Shown: positions 34,305-42,281 of the stretch, in pieces
Layout: the number at the start of each line of letters is the position of its first letter
Position numbering within the stretch: position 1 is the stretch's first letter
Source of the DNA: an uncultured Peptococcaceae bacterium
Lineage (GTDB): Bacteria; Bacillota; Peptococcia; Peptococcales; Peptococcaceae
Length of the DNA: 64,000 bases
NCBI GenBank assembly: GCA_900552455.1
Contig: URZX01000002.1
Span: forward strand, 62,001 to 126,000
Direction of reading: 5' to 3'
Program-made: the position numbers and the translations under genes
The notes under the pieces: generated by a model
Seen by the model: only the letters and a program-made list of their open reading frames with translations
The model's database searches: none
Told to the model about the DNA's origin: nothing

Positions 34305-35372
34305 ATGCGCACATTTTCTCTGTCGGCTGCGGCGTTCGCAGACAGGATGCTCAGCTGGTACGACGAAAATCGCCGCCTGCTGCCCTGGCGCGAGGATCCG
34401 ACGCCTTATCACGTCTGGCTCTCGGAGATCATGCTCCAGCAGACACAGGTGCAGACCGTCATCCCTTACTACACACGTTTTATCACAGAACTGCCGCAGA
34501 TCGCAGATCTCGCACGCGTCAGTGAAGACAGGCTCCACAAGCTCTGGGAAGGGCTCGGCTATTATTCCCGTGCCGACCATCTTCGTGAAGCGGCGCAGAT
34601 CCTGCTCGCTGAACACAACGGGCTCTTGCCGGAAAGCTACAGCGATCTGCTCGCGCTCCCGGGCATCGGCCCTTACACTGCAGGTGCCATCGCCTCCATC
34701 GCATTTGGCGAACGCGTCGCCGCTGTAGATGGCAATGTGCTGCGCATCCTCAGCCGCGTCACCGCTTACGACGGACCGATTAACGTCGCGTCTGCCGCAA
34801 AGCCACTGAAAGAGTTGGCTGCGTCCCTCGTTCCGGCGCACCGCCCTGGCGATTTCAACCAATCGCTGATGGACCTCGGTGCCATGATCTGCAGCGCGAA
34901 CGGCATACCTCGCTGTGCAGCCTGTCCGCTGGCAGCACTCTGTGAAGCAAAAAAGCAGCAGCTTACCTGGCTCCTGCCGATCAAAAAAGCAAAAAAGCCG
35001 CGCCAAATCGAGCCGCACACCATTGTCATCCTCAACTGCGGCACCCAGGTGTGGATCCACAAACGTCCACAGCGAGGACTTCTCGCCGGGCTCTGGGAAT
35101 TTCTCGATCTTCCCGGCACACTCGATCGCGACGCTCTCGCAATCCACCTGAAAAACCTGAACATCACGCCCGATTCTCTCACAGATCTCGGACGCGCCAA
35201 GCATCTTTTCACCCACAGAGAATGGCACATGCAAGGCTGGCTCGTGCAGCTTGCCGCTCCTGCGCCTCTCGCAGAAGGGCTGTGGGTAGAAACGAGCGCA
35301 CTTCAGGAAACCTACGCGATGGCTGGCGCGCTTTCCCCATATCGCAGCCAATTATTCAAAGAATTGCTCTAG
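34305..35372 (+). CDS. mutY: A/G-specific adenine DNA glycosylase
   Basis: Removes adenine mispaired with 8-oxoguanine. The 355 residues show catalytic Glu41 (SEIMLQQTQV), the helix-hairpin-helix LPGIGPYTAGAIASIAFG, catalytic Asp142 (VDGNV) and a [4Fe-4S] loop with Cys196, 204, 207 and 213. The first Cys spacing is seven residues rather than the usual six. A C-terminal NUDIX-like 8-oxoG recognition domain follows (about 235-355, RPQRGLLAGLWEF). The start at 34305 follows GGGAGG; the frame upstream to 34218 lacks a ribosome site. It is followed after 9 bp by the LCP gene. Confidence 0.93.
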   Translation: MRTFSLSAAAFADRMLSWYDENRRLLPWREDPTPYHVWLSEIMLQQTQVQTVIPYYTRFITELPQIADLARVSEDRLHKLWEGLGYYSRADHLREAAQILLAEHNGLLPESYSDLLALPGIGPYTAGAIASIAFGERVAAVDGNVLRILSRVTAYDGPINVASAAKPLKELAASLVPAHRPGDFNQSLMDLGAMICSANGIPRCAACPLAALCEAKKQQLTWLLPIKKAKKPRQIEPHTIVILNCGTQVWIHKRPQRGLLAGLWEFLDLPGTLDRDALAIHLKNLNITPDSLTDLGRAKHLFTHREWHMQGWLVQLAAPAPLAEGLWVETSALQETYAMAGALSPYRSQLFKELL

Positions 35373-35381
35373 GAGGGCACC

Positions 35382-36647
35382 ATGTTAAAATTCTTTTCAC
35401 GATTGATCATCATCCTCGTCCTGGCACTCGCCGTCGTCGCCGGGGCAGGATTTGCAGCATATCATTTTCTGCCGACAGCACCAACCTCCTCTGACAGCAC
35501 CGTCGACGAAGACGTGCTCAAGGACGATACCTACAACATCCTCCTCTGCGGCGTCGACGGCAAACACGAAAACGCCGACACCATCGTTCTTGCCAGCTTC
35601 AACACCGAAAAGAAAACCCTCAAGCTCCTGAGCATCCCACGCGATACCATGAGCAACGTCGACAACCGCGACATCGTAAAGATTAACGGCTCTTACAGCG
35701 TCGACCACAAGGGCAACATCGAACAGACCATCCACGAAGTTGAGATGCTCACCGGTCTGCCGATCGATCGCTACGCCATCACCACCTTTGAAGGATTTGA
35801 ACAGGCCATCGATGCCATCGGCGGTGTCGAAATGGACGTTCCATACGACCTGCAATATTCCGACCCTTACCAGGATCTTGAGATCGACATCAAAGCCGGC
35901 AACCAGGTGCTTGACGGCGAACATGCGCTGCAGTTCGTGCGCTTCCGTTCCGGCTACGCCACCGGCGATATCGGCCGCATCGGCGCGCAGCAGCTCTTCT
36001 TTGAAGCCCTCGGCAATGAACTTCTGAGCGCATCCATCATCACAAAAGTTCCAGCTCTCGCCAAAGTTGTCAGCGAAGAAATGGAAACCGATCTCACGGT
36101 CAGCGAAATGATCTGGTTCTTCAAACAGGCCCAGGGCATGAGCGCTGACAGCATCGAAATGTTTATCCTGCCAGGCTCGCCAGAATATATCGGTGAACTT
36201 TCCTACTACATTCCATCTGAATCCGGCATCCTCGAGCTCATCAACAAGGAGTTCATGAAAGATGGTAAACAGCTCGAAGCCTCAGACCTCGACCTCGTCG
36301 ATTTTGCAAGCTCCGTCGAAGACACCACCAGCGGTGAAGATCTGCTAGAAAATGCCGGCATGGTCGACAACGGCTACGACACCAACGGTTCCTACGTCGG
36401 CAGCGGCGAAGGCGGCACCACCTACGAAGGCTACGGCGGCGCCTACGTGCCACCGGCTGAGACCAACACCGGCAACGATTACCGCGGCACCACCACCGAA
36501 ACCGTGCCATCCCGCCCAACCATCGACGAAGGGAACAACAACACCGGCGCCACCATCACACCAAACGGCGGCGGCACCTCCAGCGATTCCGGATCGACCA
36601 GCAGCGACACCACCACCGGCAGCGGCAACACAGCCTACGTCCAATAA
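35382..36647 (+). CDS. LytR-CpsA-Psr (LCP) family cell-wall polymer ligase
   Basis: Membrane-anchored phosphotransferase that attaches wall polymers (teichoic acid-like or capsule) from lipid carriers to peptidoglycan. The 421 residues comprise an N-terminal membrane helix (LIIILVLALAVVAGAGF) and an extracellular LCP domain (about 50-290) with LLCGVDG, LSIPRDTM, KINGSYS and VRFRSGYATGDIGRIGAQQ, whose Arg/Asp bind pyrophosphate and Mg. A low-complexity Gly/Ser/Thr/Asn tail of about 80 residues ends in YVQ. It shares a transcript with mutY. This enzyme could supply the wall polymer to which SLH domains bind; that link is inference. Confidence 0.9.
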   Translation: MLKFFSRLIIILVLALAVVAGAGFAAYHFLPTAPTSSDSTVDEDVLKDDTYNILLCGVDGKHENADTIVLASFNTEKKTLKLLSIPRDTMSNVDNRDIVKINGSYSVDHKGNIEQTIHEVEMLTGLPIDRYAITTFEGFEQAIDAIGGVEMDVPYDLQYSDPYQDLEIDIKAGNQVLDGEHALQFVRFRSGYATGDIGRIGAQQLFFEALGNELLSASIITKVPALAKVVSEEMETDLTVSEMIWFFKQAQGMSADSIEMFILPGSPEYIGELSYYIPSESGILELINKEFMKDGKQLEASDLDLVDFASSVEDTTSGEDLLENAGMVDNGYDTNGSYVGSGEGGTTYEGYGGAYVPPAETNTGNDYRGTTTETVPSRPTIDEGNNNTGATITPNGGGTSSDSGSTSSDTTTGSGNTAYVQ

Positions 36648-36654
36648 AACAAGC

Positions 36655-36681
36655 CGAGCGTCCAACGGGCGCTCATTTTTT
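36655..36681 (+). terminator. Terminator after the LCP gene
   Basis: GAGCG (36656-36660) pairs with CGCTC (36670-36674), extended by partial pairs, followed by a T6 run. Confidence 0.7.
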
Positions 36682-36704
36682 GTGCCCATTGCAGGCAAAA
36701 ATCT

Positions 36705-36733
36705 TTCACAAACTGTAAGAAATAAATTATAAT
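36705..36733 (+). promoter_or_regulatory. Promoter of the XRE operon
   Basis: -35 TTCACA (36705-36710), 17-bp spacer, -10 TATAAT (36728-36733). The spacer contains TGTAAGAAATA, repeated ahead of the promoter at 37755. Confidence 0.65.
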
Positions 36734-36763
36734 AGACAAAGATTTGAAAGGAGGCGAGCATCC

Positions 36764-36988
36764 GTGGCCAAGAAAAGCAAGTACGCATTTGAAAGTAAGA
36801 TCCACATCTACCGCGCCACCAAGCGTATGAGTCAGCAGGAGCTCGCCGATCTTGTAGGCGTCTCGCGCCAAACCATTGTGCAACTCGAGCGCAACCGCTA
36901 CAATCCGTCAATGCTCCTGGCCTACAGCATTGCCCAGGTATTTGACGTAACCATCGAAGATTTATTTGATTTTAAGGAGAATGACTGA
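36764..36988 (+). CDS. Small XRE-family regulator
   Basis: A 74-residue single-domain helix-turn-helix protein (MSQQELADLVGVSRQTIVQL, then ERNRYNPS) of the short type that often represses its own operon. The start is GTG with AAGGAGG eight bases upstream. Its stop overlaps the next gene's start region by one base, so translation is coupled to a small membrane protein. Short XRE plus small membrane protein pairs are common in Bacillota; their signal is generally unknown. The shared 11-mer in two nearby promoters is a candidate operator. Confidence 0.88.
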   Translation: MAKKSKYAFESKIHIYRATKRMSQQELADLVGVSRQTIVQLERNRYNPSMLLAYSIAQVFDVTIEDLFDFKEND

Positions 36989-37320
36989 TGCTTGAAACAC
37001 TCGCGCCCCTTCTGGATAATCATACCGTGCTGAGAATCAACGCCCTCGCTGGCTTTGGCCTGCTCGCGCTCTTTTTGCTTTACTTCTTCTCGAAAGAGGG
37101 GTGCGACGAACGCGGTCGCAAAGTCATCGCCACCAGCGCTCTCTGCGCCTTTGTCGTGCTTTTTCTGGCGATGAACGCACTCGGCTATTTCTACGGCGGC
37201 AGCAGCTGGGGTCTCGAAAACAGCACCCGCGCCCTGAACATTGCCCAGCTCGCCTACTCATCCGTACTTCTCACAGCCGATATTGCCATTCTCATCGTCC
37301 GTAATCTGAAAATCTTCTAA
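36988..37320 (+). CDS. Small membrane protein, paralogue 1
   Basis: A 110-residue protein with three hydrophobic segments. After the first comes a cytoplasmic-looking motif LLYFFSKEGCDERGRKVIA, then LFLAMN. The same motif recurs in the next gene (FSKEGRDEHGRAIIG...LFILMN), so the pair arose by tandem duplication. It resembles small integral proteins found next to XRE regulators (DUF2178-like), but this is a weak match. It is coupled to the XRE gene and 12 bp before paralogue 2. Confidence 0.75.
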   Translation: MLETLAPLLDNHTVLRINALAGFGLLALFLLYFFSKEGCDERGRKVIATSALCAFVVLFLAMNALGYFYGGSSWGLENSTRALNIAQLAYSSVLLTADIAILIVRNLKIF

Positions 37321-37332
37321 AAGGAGACCATC

Positions 37333-37677
37333 ATGCTCGCAACCATTTACGACTCCCCCATCTACCAAGCCATTTACAGCCTGATGGACAATACTACCTT
37401 TGTCTGGTTCAATGCCATCGCCTGCATCGTGCTCATAGTTCTTTTCGTCCTCTACGCTTTTTCCAAAGAAGGCCGCGACGAACACGGCCGCGCCATCATC
37501 GGCAGCGCCTGTCTCTGGGGACTGGTAGCGCTCTTCATTCTCATGAATCTCTTCGGCCAATTCACCTGGACCATTCTCTCCAGCCCCTATATCTTCACCA
37601 ATTCCTATCGTCTCGTCTTCAACCTCTATATGATCGTCGTTCTCGTCGCCATTGCCATCCTGCGCAAAGTGCGCTGA
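37333..37677 (+). CDS. Small membrane protein, paralogue 2
   Basis: A 114-residue protein with three hydrophobic segments and the FSKEG-DE-GR motif of its upstream neighbour. N- and C-terminal parts have diverged while the central 35 residues align. AAGGAG precedes the ATG. Last gene of the XRE operon, followed by a strong terminator. A heteromeric membrane sensor or complex with paralogue 1 is possible; function unknown. Confidence 0.75.
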   Translation: MLATIYDSPIYQAIYSLMDNTTFVWFNAIACIVLIVLFVLYAFSKEGRDEHGRAIIGSACLWGLVALFILMNLFGQFTWTILSSPYIFTNSYRLVFNLYMIVVLVAIAILRKVR

Positions 37678-37687
37678 ACAGATCTCG

Positions 37688-37714
37688 CCAGCTCGCTGAG
37701 CTGGTTCTTTTTTT
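37688..37714 (+). terminator. Terminator of the XRE operon
   Basis: CCAGCTC-GCT-GAGCTGG stem followed by TTCTTTTTTT. Confidence 0.9.
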
Positions 37715-37754
37715 GCGCAAGAGCGAAATTTTTCAGCCACTATGTAAGAAATAC

Positions 37755-37783
37755 TTTACTTAGCGCTAGAAATAGATTATACT
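37755..37783 (+). promoter_or_regulatory. Promoter with upstream TGTAAGAAATA motif
   Basis: -35 TTTACT (37755-37760), 17-bp spacer, -10 TATACT (37778-37783). TGTAAGAAATA at 37743-37753 is identical to the motif inside the XRE promoter, so the XRE protein may also control this unit. Confidence 0.55.
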
Positions 37784-37818
37784 AGTGCCAACAAATAAAA
37801 CCAAAGGAGTTGTTCATC

Positions 37819-38112
37819 ATGTTGCAAACGATCATCACTGTCCTCATCATTCTCTCAGCCCTCGCGTCCTCAAGCTGGCTTTCACGTCGTGCGCCGAAAC
37901 GCTGCCAGCGGATTTTGGCGCGTACCGCCGTGCTGGGCATCGGCGTCGCGATCGCATTCTGCGTTGCCCAGGCAGCAGCCGTTGCAGGATTTCTCTCGCT
38001 CACCCTCGCTTACACGCCACTCGATATTCTCTCCCTGCTCAGCGTCCTCTACTGGCTCAGTTTTTTCACCACGGGGAGCACCTACGCCGCTGCAAAAGAT
38101 ATGCGCCTGTGA
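37819..38112 (+). CDS. Small membrane protein of unknown function
   Basis: A 97-residue protein with three hydrophobic segments, the first very near the N terminus, then a basic loop SRRAPKRCQRILART. The ATG at 37819 is preceded by AAAGGAG. It differs from the FSKEG paralogues but shares their size, gene position and probable regulator site. It is followed after 21 bp by the DUF3267 gene, likely its partner. Confidence 0.65.
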   Translation: MLQTIITVLIILSALASSSWLSRRAPKRCQRILARTAVLGIGVAIAFCVAQAAAVAGFLSLTLAYTPLDILSLLSVLYWLSFFTTGSTYAAAKDMRL

Positions 38113-38133
38113 TCCATAAAGGAGGCGATCACC

Positions 38134-38664
38134 ATGACTGAGCGCGCACGCACCTTCACCAAAAGCCAGGCGATGCTCTACGGCGTGCTCTGCGCGCTGC
38201 CATTTCTCATCGCCGTCGGTTGCCTCTTCCGCTTTGCGCTGCGCGACCGCGCGCAGCTGCTGACCCTCGGCGGACCAACGTTTTTCATCGCATTTCTCGC
38301 GATCATCGCCGTCAGCGTCACACTCCACGAGCTGCTCCACGGCCTCGGCTGGATGGTCGCCGGTTCTCTGCGCTGGCAGGATGTGCATTTCCACTTGAGT
38401 GCGATGATGCCGACAACGAGCTGCGAACGGCCGCTCGCCAAACGCGCCTACCTCACCGGCGTGCTCCTGCCCTTCGCCGTGCTCGGACTTGCGAGCCTCG
38501 CGCTTCTGCTCATTTTTCCTGGCACCCTCTCGCTGCTTTCCGCCCTTGTCAATTTCACCCTCGCCGGCACCGACCTCGTCATCGCCGCCTGCGTGCTCCG
38601 CGAGCCGCAGAACGCACGCATCGCCGACCATCCAACGCTCGCCGGCTACGTGATCGCTGAATAA
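38134..38664 (+). CDS. DUF3267-type membrane metalloprotease-like protein
   Basis: A 176-residue polytopic membrane protein with an HExxH zinc motif (LHELLHGLGW, about residue 70) at the start of a helix, then further membrane segments and a C-terminal D-P pair (ADHPTLAGY). This matches the DUF3267 family of putative membrane zinc proteases. AAAGGAGG precedes the ATG. The substrate is unknown; the neighbouring small membrane protein is a plausible partner. Cotranscription with it is supported by the single terminator after this gene. Confidence 0.8.
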   Translation: MTERARTFTKSQAMLYGVLCALPFLIAVGCLFRFALRDRAQLLTLGGPTFFIAFLAIIAVSVTLHELLHGLGWMVAGSLRWQDVHFHLSAMMPTTSCERPLAKRAYLTGVLLPFAVLGLASLALLLIFPGTLSLLSALVNFTLAGTDLVIAACVLREPQNARIADHPTLAGYVIAE

Positions 38665-38666
38665 AA

Positions 38667-38714
38667 AGAAACCGTCTATGACCGCACCAATGTGTGTGGC
38701 CATAGACGGTTTTC
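38667..38714. terminator. Bidirectional terminator
   Basis: AAACCGTCTATG and CATAGACGGTTT form the stem, with A-rich flank on the left and TTTTC on the right. Shared by the plus-strand DUF3267 gene and the minus-strand ABC gene. Confidence 0.85.
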
Positions 38715-38734
38715 ATTTTGTTATCCCAACTCCA

Positions 38735-40489
38735 TCACGCTGATATCTTTTGCTCTGCGTTCCACATAGCCGCATATTTTCCGCCTTTAACCAGCAATTC
38801 ATCGTGCGTACCGGCTTCAGTAATCTTGCCGTCAGCTACCACAAGGATGAGATCGGCATTTTTGACAATGGAAAGCGTATGGGCGATCATCACCACGGTC
38901 TTTTTCTCTTTTAACAGATTGGCAATGGCCTGTTTGACGGCAAGCTCGTTCTCAATGTCCAGAGACGCTGTTGCTTCGTCAAGGAGCAGAATTGGGCTGT
39001 CTTTCAGAATAGCGCGCGCGATCGAAATACGCTGACGCTGACCACCGGAGAGCAGATTCCCGTTTTCGCCAGTTGGCGTATCATAGCCCTTTTCCATCTT
39101 GCGGATAAAACCATCGCAATTAGCTGCTCGGCAAGCAGCCTCGATTTCCTCATCTGTGGCATCAGGGCGGGCGTGCCGAATATTATCCCGGATGGTGTCG
39201 TCAAAAAGAAAGACGTCCTGGTCCACCATGGAAATTTGTTCCAGCACACGCTCAGCAGCTACATGGTTGATCGGCTGGCCGCCAATGGAGATTGTTCCGT
39301 TTGTTGGTTCGTAATATTTTGCGATCAGATTCAGAATGGTAGATTTTCCGGAACCAGAGTCGCCGACAATGGCCGTGAGCTTCTGGTCAGGAACAGTAAA
39401 ACTCGCATGCTGTAGAACCGGTTCACCAGAAACATACGCAAAATCTACATTCTCAAAGATAATGTCATGTGCATCTGTTTGAAACGGCTCCATGCTGCCG
39501 GTTTCTTCCGGCTCGTTCATGACGCTGAGGATCTTATTTTTCGAGATCATCAGATTCTTATAGCTGTTGAGGTCTACAAAGATCGTGTTCGACAGCTTCG
39601 CACAGAATAAAGGCAGCATACAGATCAAAAGATAGTCCACTGTTTCCAGTGTTCCCGCCGCCCACGGCGCATAAGCCACCCAGATAACCAACGGGCAGGC
39701 CAACCAGCTCAACACGCTAAATCCAGCACCAACCGGCAGTACTTTTGCTTCGTACACAAAGCTGATGCGGCTGAATTCCCGCATGGCGTCCACAACACTT
39801 TTGTTCTTCATACCGCCTACGCCATAAGCGCGAAAGGTCTGTATGCCGGACACATATTCCACAATGCTCGAAACATTTTCCGCACAAATCGCGTTCTTCT
39901 CATTTCCATATTTTCGCACCATGCGGAAAGAAAACCACAAGCTCGGGATCAATAAAAGATCTGCTGCGAGCAGGATTATTCCAGCCGGAACATAGATTGT
40001 CATGACAAAGGCGACGAGCATCAGCGAAAGCGAAAAACTTTTGGCCAGATCCCCAATTTTGTGAGTCAGGATTTTTTCGTAGTTATTGACATCGCTTGTG
40101 ATGATGTTGATATAATCGCCGGTGCCGCCTATTGTAAACCGATAAAGCGGGATGCGCTTCAAATGATCGCCCATAAAAAGGCGGATATTCTTGCTGACTT
40201 CTGCGCCGCCAATCTGCGCTTTGGTATAGCCGTAGCTGTAGATCAGGATGCGAAGAAGAAAAATCCCGACTATCATGCCTGTCAAAACCAGCACGCGGTT
40301 CATATCAAACTGCCCTGACCACAAAAACTGCATCACCGAATACAGCAGCATAAACAAGCTGCCGGAAAGCAGCCCTTCAAGGACGGTTCCGCCGACACCA
40401 ATATAGAAATTGCGGTTCTTATTTAGAACATCATGGCCCAGGCCACCCTCTCTGCCAGCTGCGCTGGCATTCACCTTGTTCTCACGCAT
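38735..40489 (-). CDS. ABC half-transporter (permease-ATPase), second of pair
   Basis: A 584-residue membrane ABC protein: six-helix permease (about 30-320) and nucleotide-binding domain with GDSGSGKST, LSGGQRQRISIARA and ILLLDEATASLD. It overlaps the upstream half-transporter by 8 bp, so they likely form a heterodimer. The N terminus carries an in-frame hairpin-repeat insertion (KVNASAAGREGGLGH, residues 5-19) ahead of the first helix. The IrtAB/YbtPQ-like layout behind an ECF importer suggests work on a cofactor, metal chelate or siderophore, but the direction and substrate are not known. Confidence 0.85.
   Translation of the reverse strand: MRENKVNASAAGREGGLGHDVLNKNRNFYIGVGGTVLEGLLSGSLFMLLYSVMQFLWSGQFDMNRVLVLTGMIVGIFLLRILIYSYGYTKAQIGGAEVSKNIRLFMGDHLKRIPLYRFTIGGTGDYINIITSDVNNYEKILTHKIGDLAKSFSLSLMLVAFVMTIYVPAGIILLAADLLLIPSLWFSFRMVRKYGNEKNAICAENVSSIVEYVSGIQTFRAYGVGGMKNKSVVDAMREFSRISFVYEAKVLPVGAGFSVLSWLACPLVIWVAYAPWAAGTLETVDYLLICMLPLFCAKLSNTIFVDLNSYKNLMISKNKILSVMNEPEETGSMEPFQTDAHDIIFENVDFAYVSGEPVLQHASFTVPDQKLTAIVGDSGSGKSTILNLIAKYYEPTNGTISIGGQPINHVAAERVLEQISMVDQDVFLFDDTIRDNIRHARPDATDEEIEAACRAANCDGFIRKMEKGYDTPTGENGNLLSGGQRQRISIARAILKDSPILLLDEATASLDIENELAVKQAIANLLKEKKTVVMIAHTLSIVKNADLILVVADGKITEAGTHDELLVKGGKYAAMWNAEQKISA
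40434..40479. repeat. 45-bp hairpin repeat, copy A (in coding sequence)
   Basis: Starts TGGCCCAGGCCACCC, contains the stem GCCAGC-TGC-GCTGGC and ends TTCACCTTG. On the minus strand it encodes KVNASAAGREGGLGH at the N terminus of the 38735-40489 protein. The same unit occurs at 41206, 43753, 43798, 45369 and 45413. Confidence 0.85.
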
Positions 40490-42278
40490 GCTGCTCGCCT
40501 CCTTCCAACTGGTATGTGATATTCCGAGCCGTTTCGTAGTCCGCCCAGGCTTTTCTGTAGTACGCGTTGTTCTTTCGAACTTCCTCGTGAGTGCCTACGC
40601 AGGTGATCGTATGATTTTCCACCACGGCTACGCGATCGCACATTTTCAAAGCGCTCAAACGATGCGCGACGACAATGACCGTTTTACCCTCACAGAGATT
40701 TTCAATGGCCTTATCGATCTCCATTTGATTTTCCGGGTCTGAGGCGCTTGTGGCCTCGTCCAAGATCAAAATGGGCGCATCTTTCAGGATCGCGCGCGCG
40801 ATCGCGATCCGCTGTTTTTCGCCACCGGAAAAGTGGGAGCCAAAGCTGCCCACCTTCGTGTCATAGCCCTGTGGCAGAGACATGATGAACTCATCAATCT
40901 GTGCCTTTTTTGCGGCCGCGCGCACCTCTTCCAGCGTGGCATTTGATCCCATGCGAATATTTTCGAGCACACTGTCGCGGGTGAGAAAGGTCTTTTGGAA
41001 TACAATGGCGACATTTTTCAGAATGGTATCATAGTCAAGCTCCTTGACATTCTTCCCGCCGATCAGCACCTCGCCTTCCTGTACATCATAGAAGCGAGAG
41101 ATCAGCTCGATCACTGTGCTTTTCCCAGCGCCGGAGCGCCCCACAAGCGCCATGCGTTCGCCGTCGTGTATTTTAAGATTGACGCCTTTCAGCACATCGG
41201 TTTTTCCATCGTCCTCTCTGGCTCCTCCGGAGCCATCCACCTTGTAAGAAAAGCGTACATTCCGCAGTTCAATGTTATGATGTTTAGGAAAATCTGTGCC
41301 GCCTCTATAAACAGGAATGTCCAGAATCTCTTTGGTTTTCGTCACAGCATTCAACACATTGGCGAAATTTGTACCCAATTCCTGCAACGGCCGGATTTCC
41401 GTCAGATACATAGAACCCACATAGACGAACAGCAGAAACGCGCTGGCTGTGAGCGATCCTTTCAGGAAAAACATCCCGCCTATCGGCACCAGAAATAGCA
41501 TGCCACATTCGATAACAACAATAAACGCTGCATACGGAGGGCCCATCCGCCGAGCGGTTTCATTCCACATGGCGTTTTCCTCACGGATCGCGCCGGAAAA
41601 TTTCTGGAAGGATTTGCTTCCCATATTATAAGCTTTGATCAGCTTCATGCCGTTGATGTACTCGATCATCACCGCATTCAGCGCGGTAATGGACTGATTG
41701 GCGCGGGCCATCAGATCGTCAGTGTTCTTGAACATCAGACCCATCATCACGACAGCAAGAACCAGCGGCACCAACGAGATCAAAGCCAGCGGCACATTAA
41801 CTGTCATCAGGTAAATAAAAATGACGATCGGCCCCACCAGATAACACACAAGTTCAGGAAGATTATGCGCCAAAAACAGCTCCAGCTTTTCAATGTCTTC
41901 ATTCAAAACCGTTTTAATATCTCCTGTGCAGCGCTCATTTAATGCGCCCAACGGCACGTGCGCCATGTGTTCCGCTACCATGCAGCGCACTTTAAACAGC
42001 GCACCGTAAGCCCCCTTGTGAGACGCCACGCCAGAAGCGCCGAACAGCACAAACCGCAGCGTAACAGCGGCTGCGATCAGCGCCACAATCTGCACGACCA
42101 GTTCTTGTGTGCAAGCCCGATTAAACATGGCATCCATCAACCGGTAAATCCCAATGTAGGGAACAATAATGCACAGGCCGCTGAGTGCCGAAAGAACAAT
42201 CGCCAAATACAACCATATTTTCTGCTCACCAGCCCATTGAAGCAGCAATGCCACTCTGTTTTCTTTGTTCTTTTTCAT
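40482..42278 (-). CDS. ABC half-transporter (permease-ATPase), first of pair
   Basis: A 598-residue membrane ABC protein: six membrane helices (about 15-310), then a nucleotide-binding domain with GRSGAGKST, FSGGEKQRIAIARAIL and ILILDEATSASD. Immediately after the A-loop aromatic (RNVRFSY) there is an extra segment, KVDGSGGAREDD, from a diverged hairpin repeat; removing it leaves the normal FSY-GKTDVLKGV. This places the insert beside the adenine-stacking tyrosine. The gene follows the ECF ATPase by 3 bp and overlaps the next half-transporter. Confidence 0.87.
   Translation of the reverse strand: MKKNKENRVALLLQWAGEQKIWLYLAIVLSALSGLCIIVPYIGIYRLMDAMFNRACTQELVVQIVALIAAAVTLRFVLFGASGVASHKGAYGALFKVRCMVAEHMAHVPLGALNERCTGDIKTVLNEDIEKLELFLAHNLPELVCYLVGPIVIFIYLMTVNVPLALISLVPLVLAVVMMGLMFKNTDDLMARANQSITALNAVMIEYINGMKLIKAYNMGSKSFQKFSGAIREENAMWNETARRMGPPYAAFIVVIECGMLFLVPIGGMFFLKGSLTASAFLLFVYVGSMYLTEIRPLQELGTNFANVLNAVTKTKEILDIPVYRGGTDFPKHHNIELRNVRFSYKVDGSGGAREDDGKTDVLKGVNLKIHDGERMALVGRSGAGKSTVIELISRFYDVQEGEVLIGGKNVKELDYDTILKNVAIVFQKTFLTRDSVLENIRMGSNATLEEVRAAAKKAQIDEFIMSLPQGYDTKVGSFGSHFSGGEKQRIAIARAILKDAPILILDEATSASDPENQMEIDKAIENLCEGKTVIVVAHRLSALKMCDRVAVVENHTITCVGTHEEVRKNNAYYRKAWADYETARNITYQLEGGEQHA
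41206..41244. repeat. Hairpin repeat, diverged copy D (in coding sequence)
   Basis: Keeps CCATCGTCCTCTCT, the stem GGCTCC-TCC-GGAGCC and CATCCACCTTG, but has lost the TGGCCCAGG start. It codes for KVDGSGGAREDD inside the ABC nucleotide-binding domain. Confidence 0.75.
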
Positions 42279-42281
42279 TAC

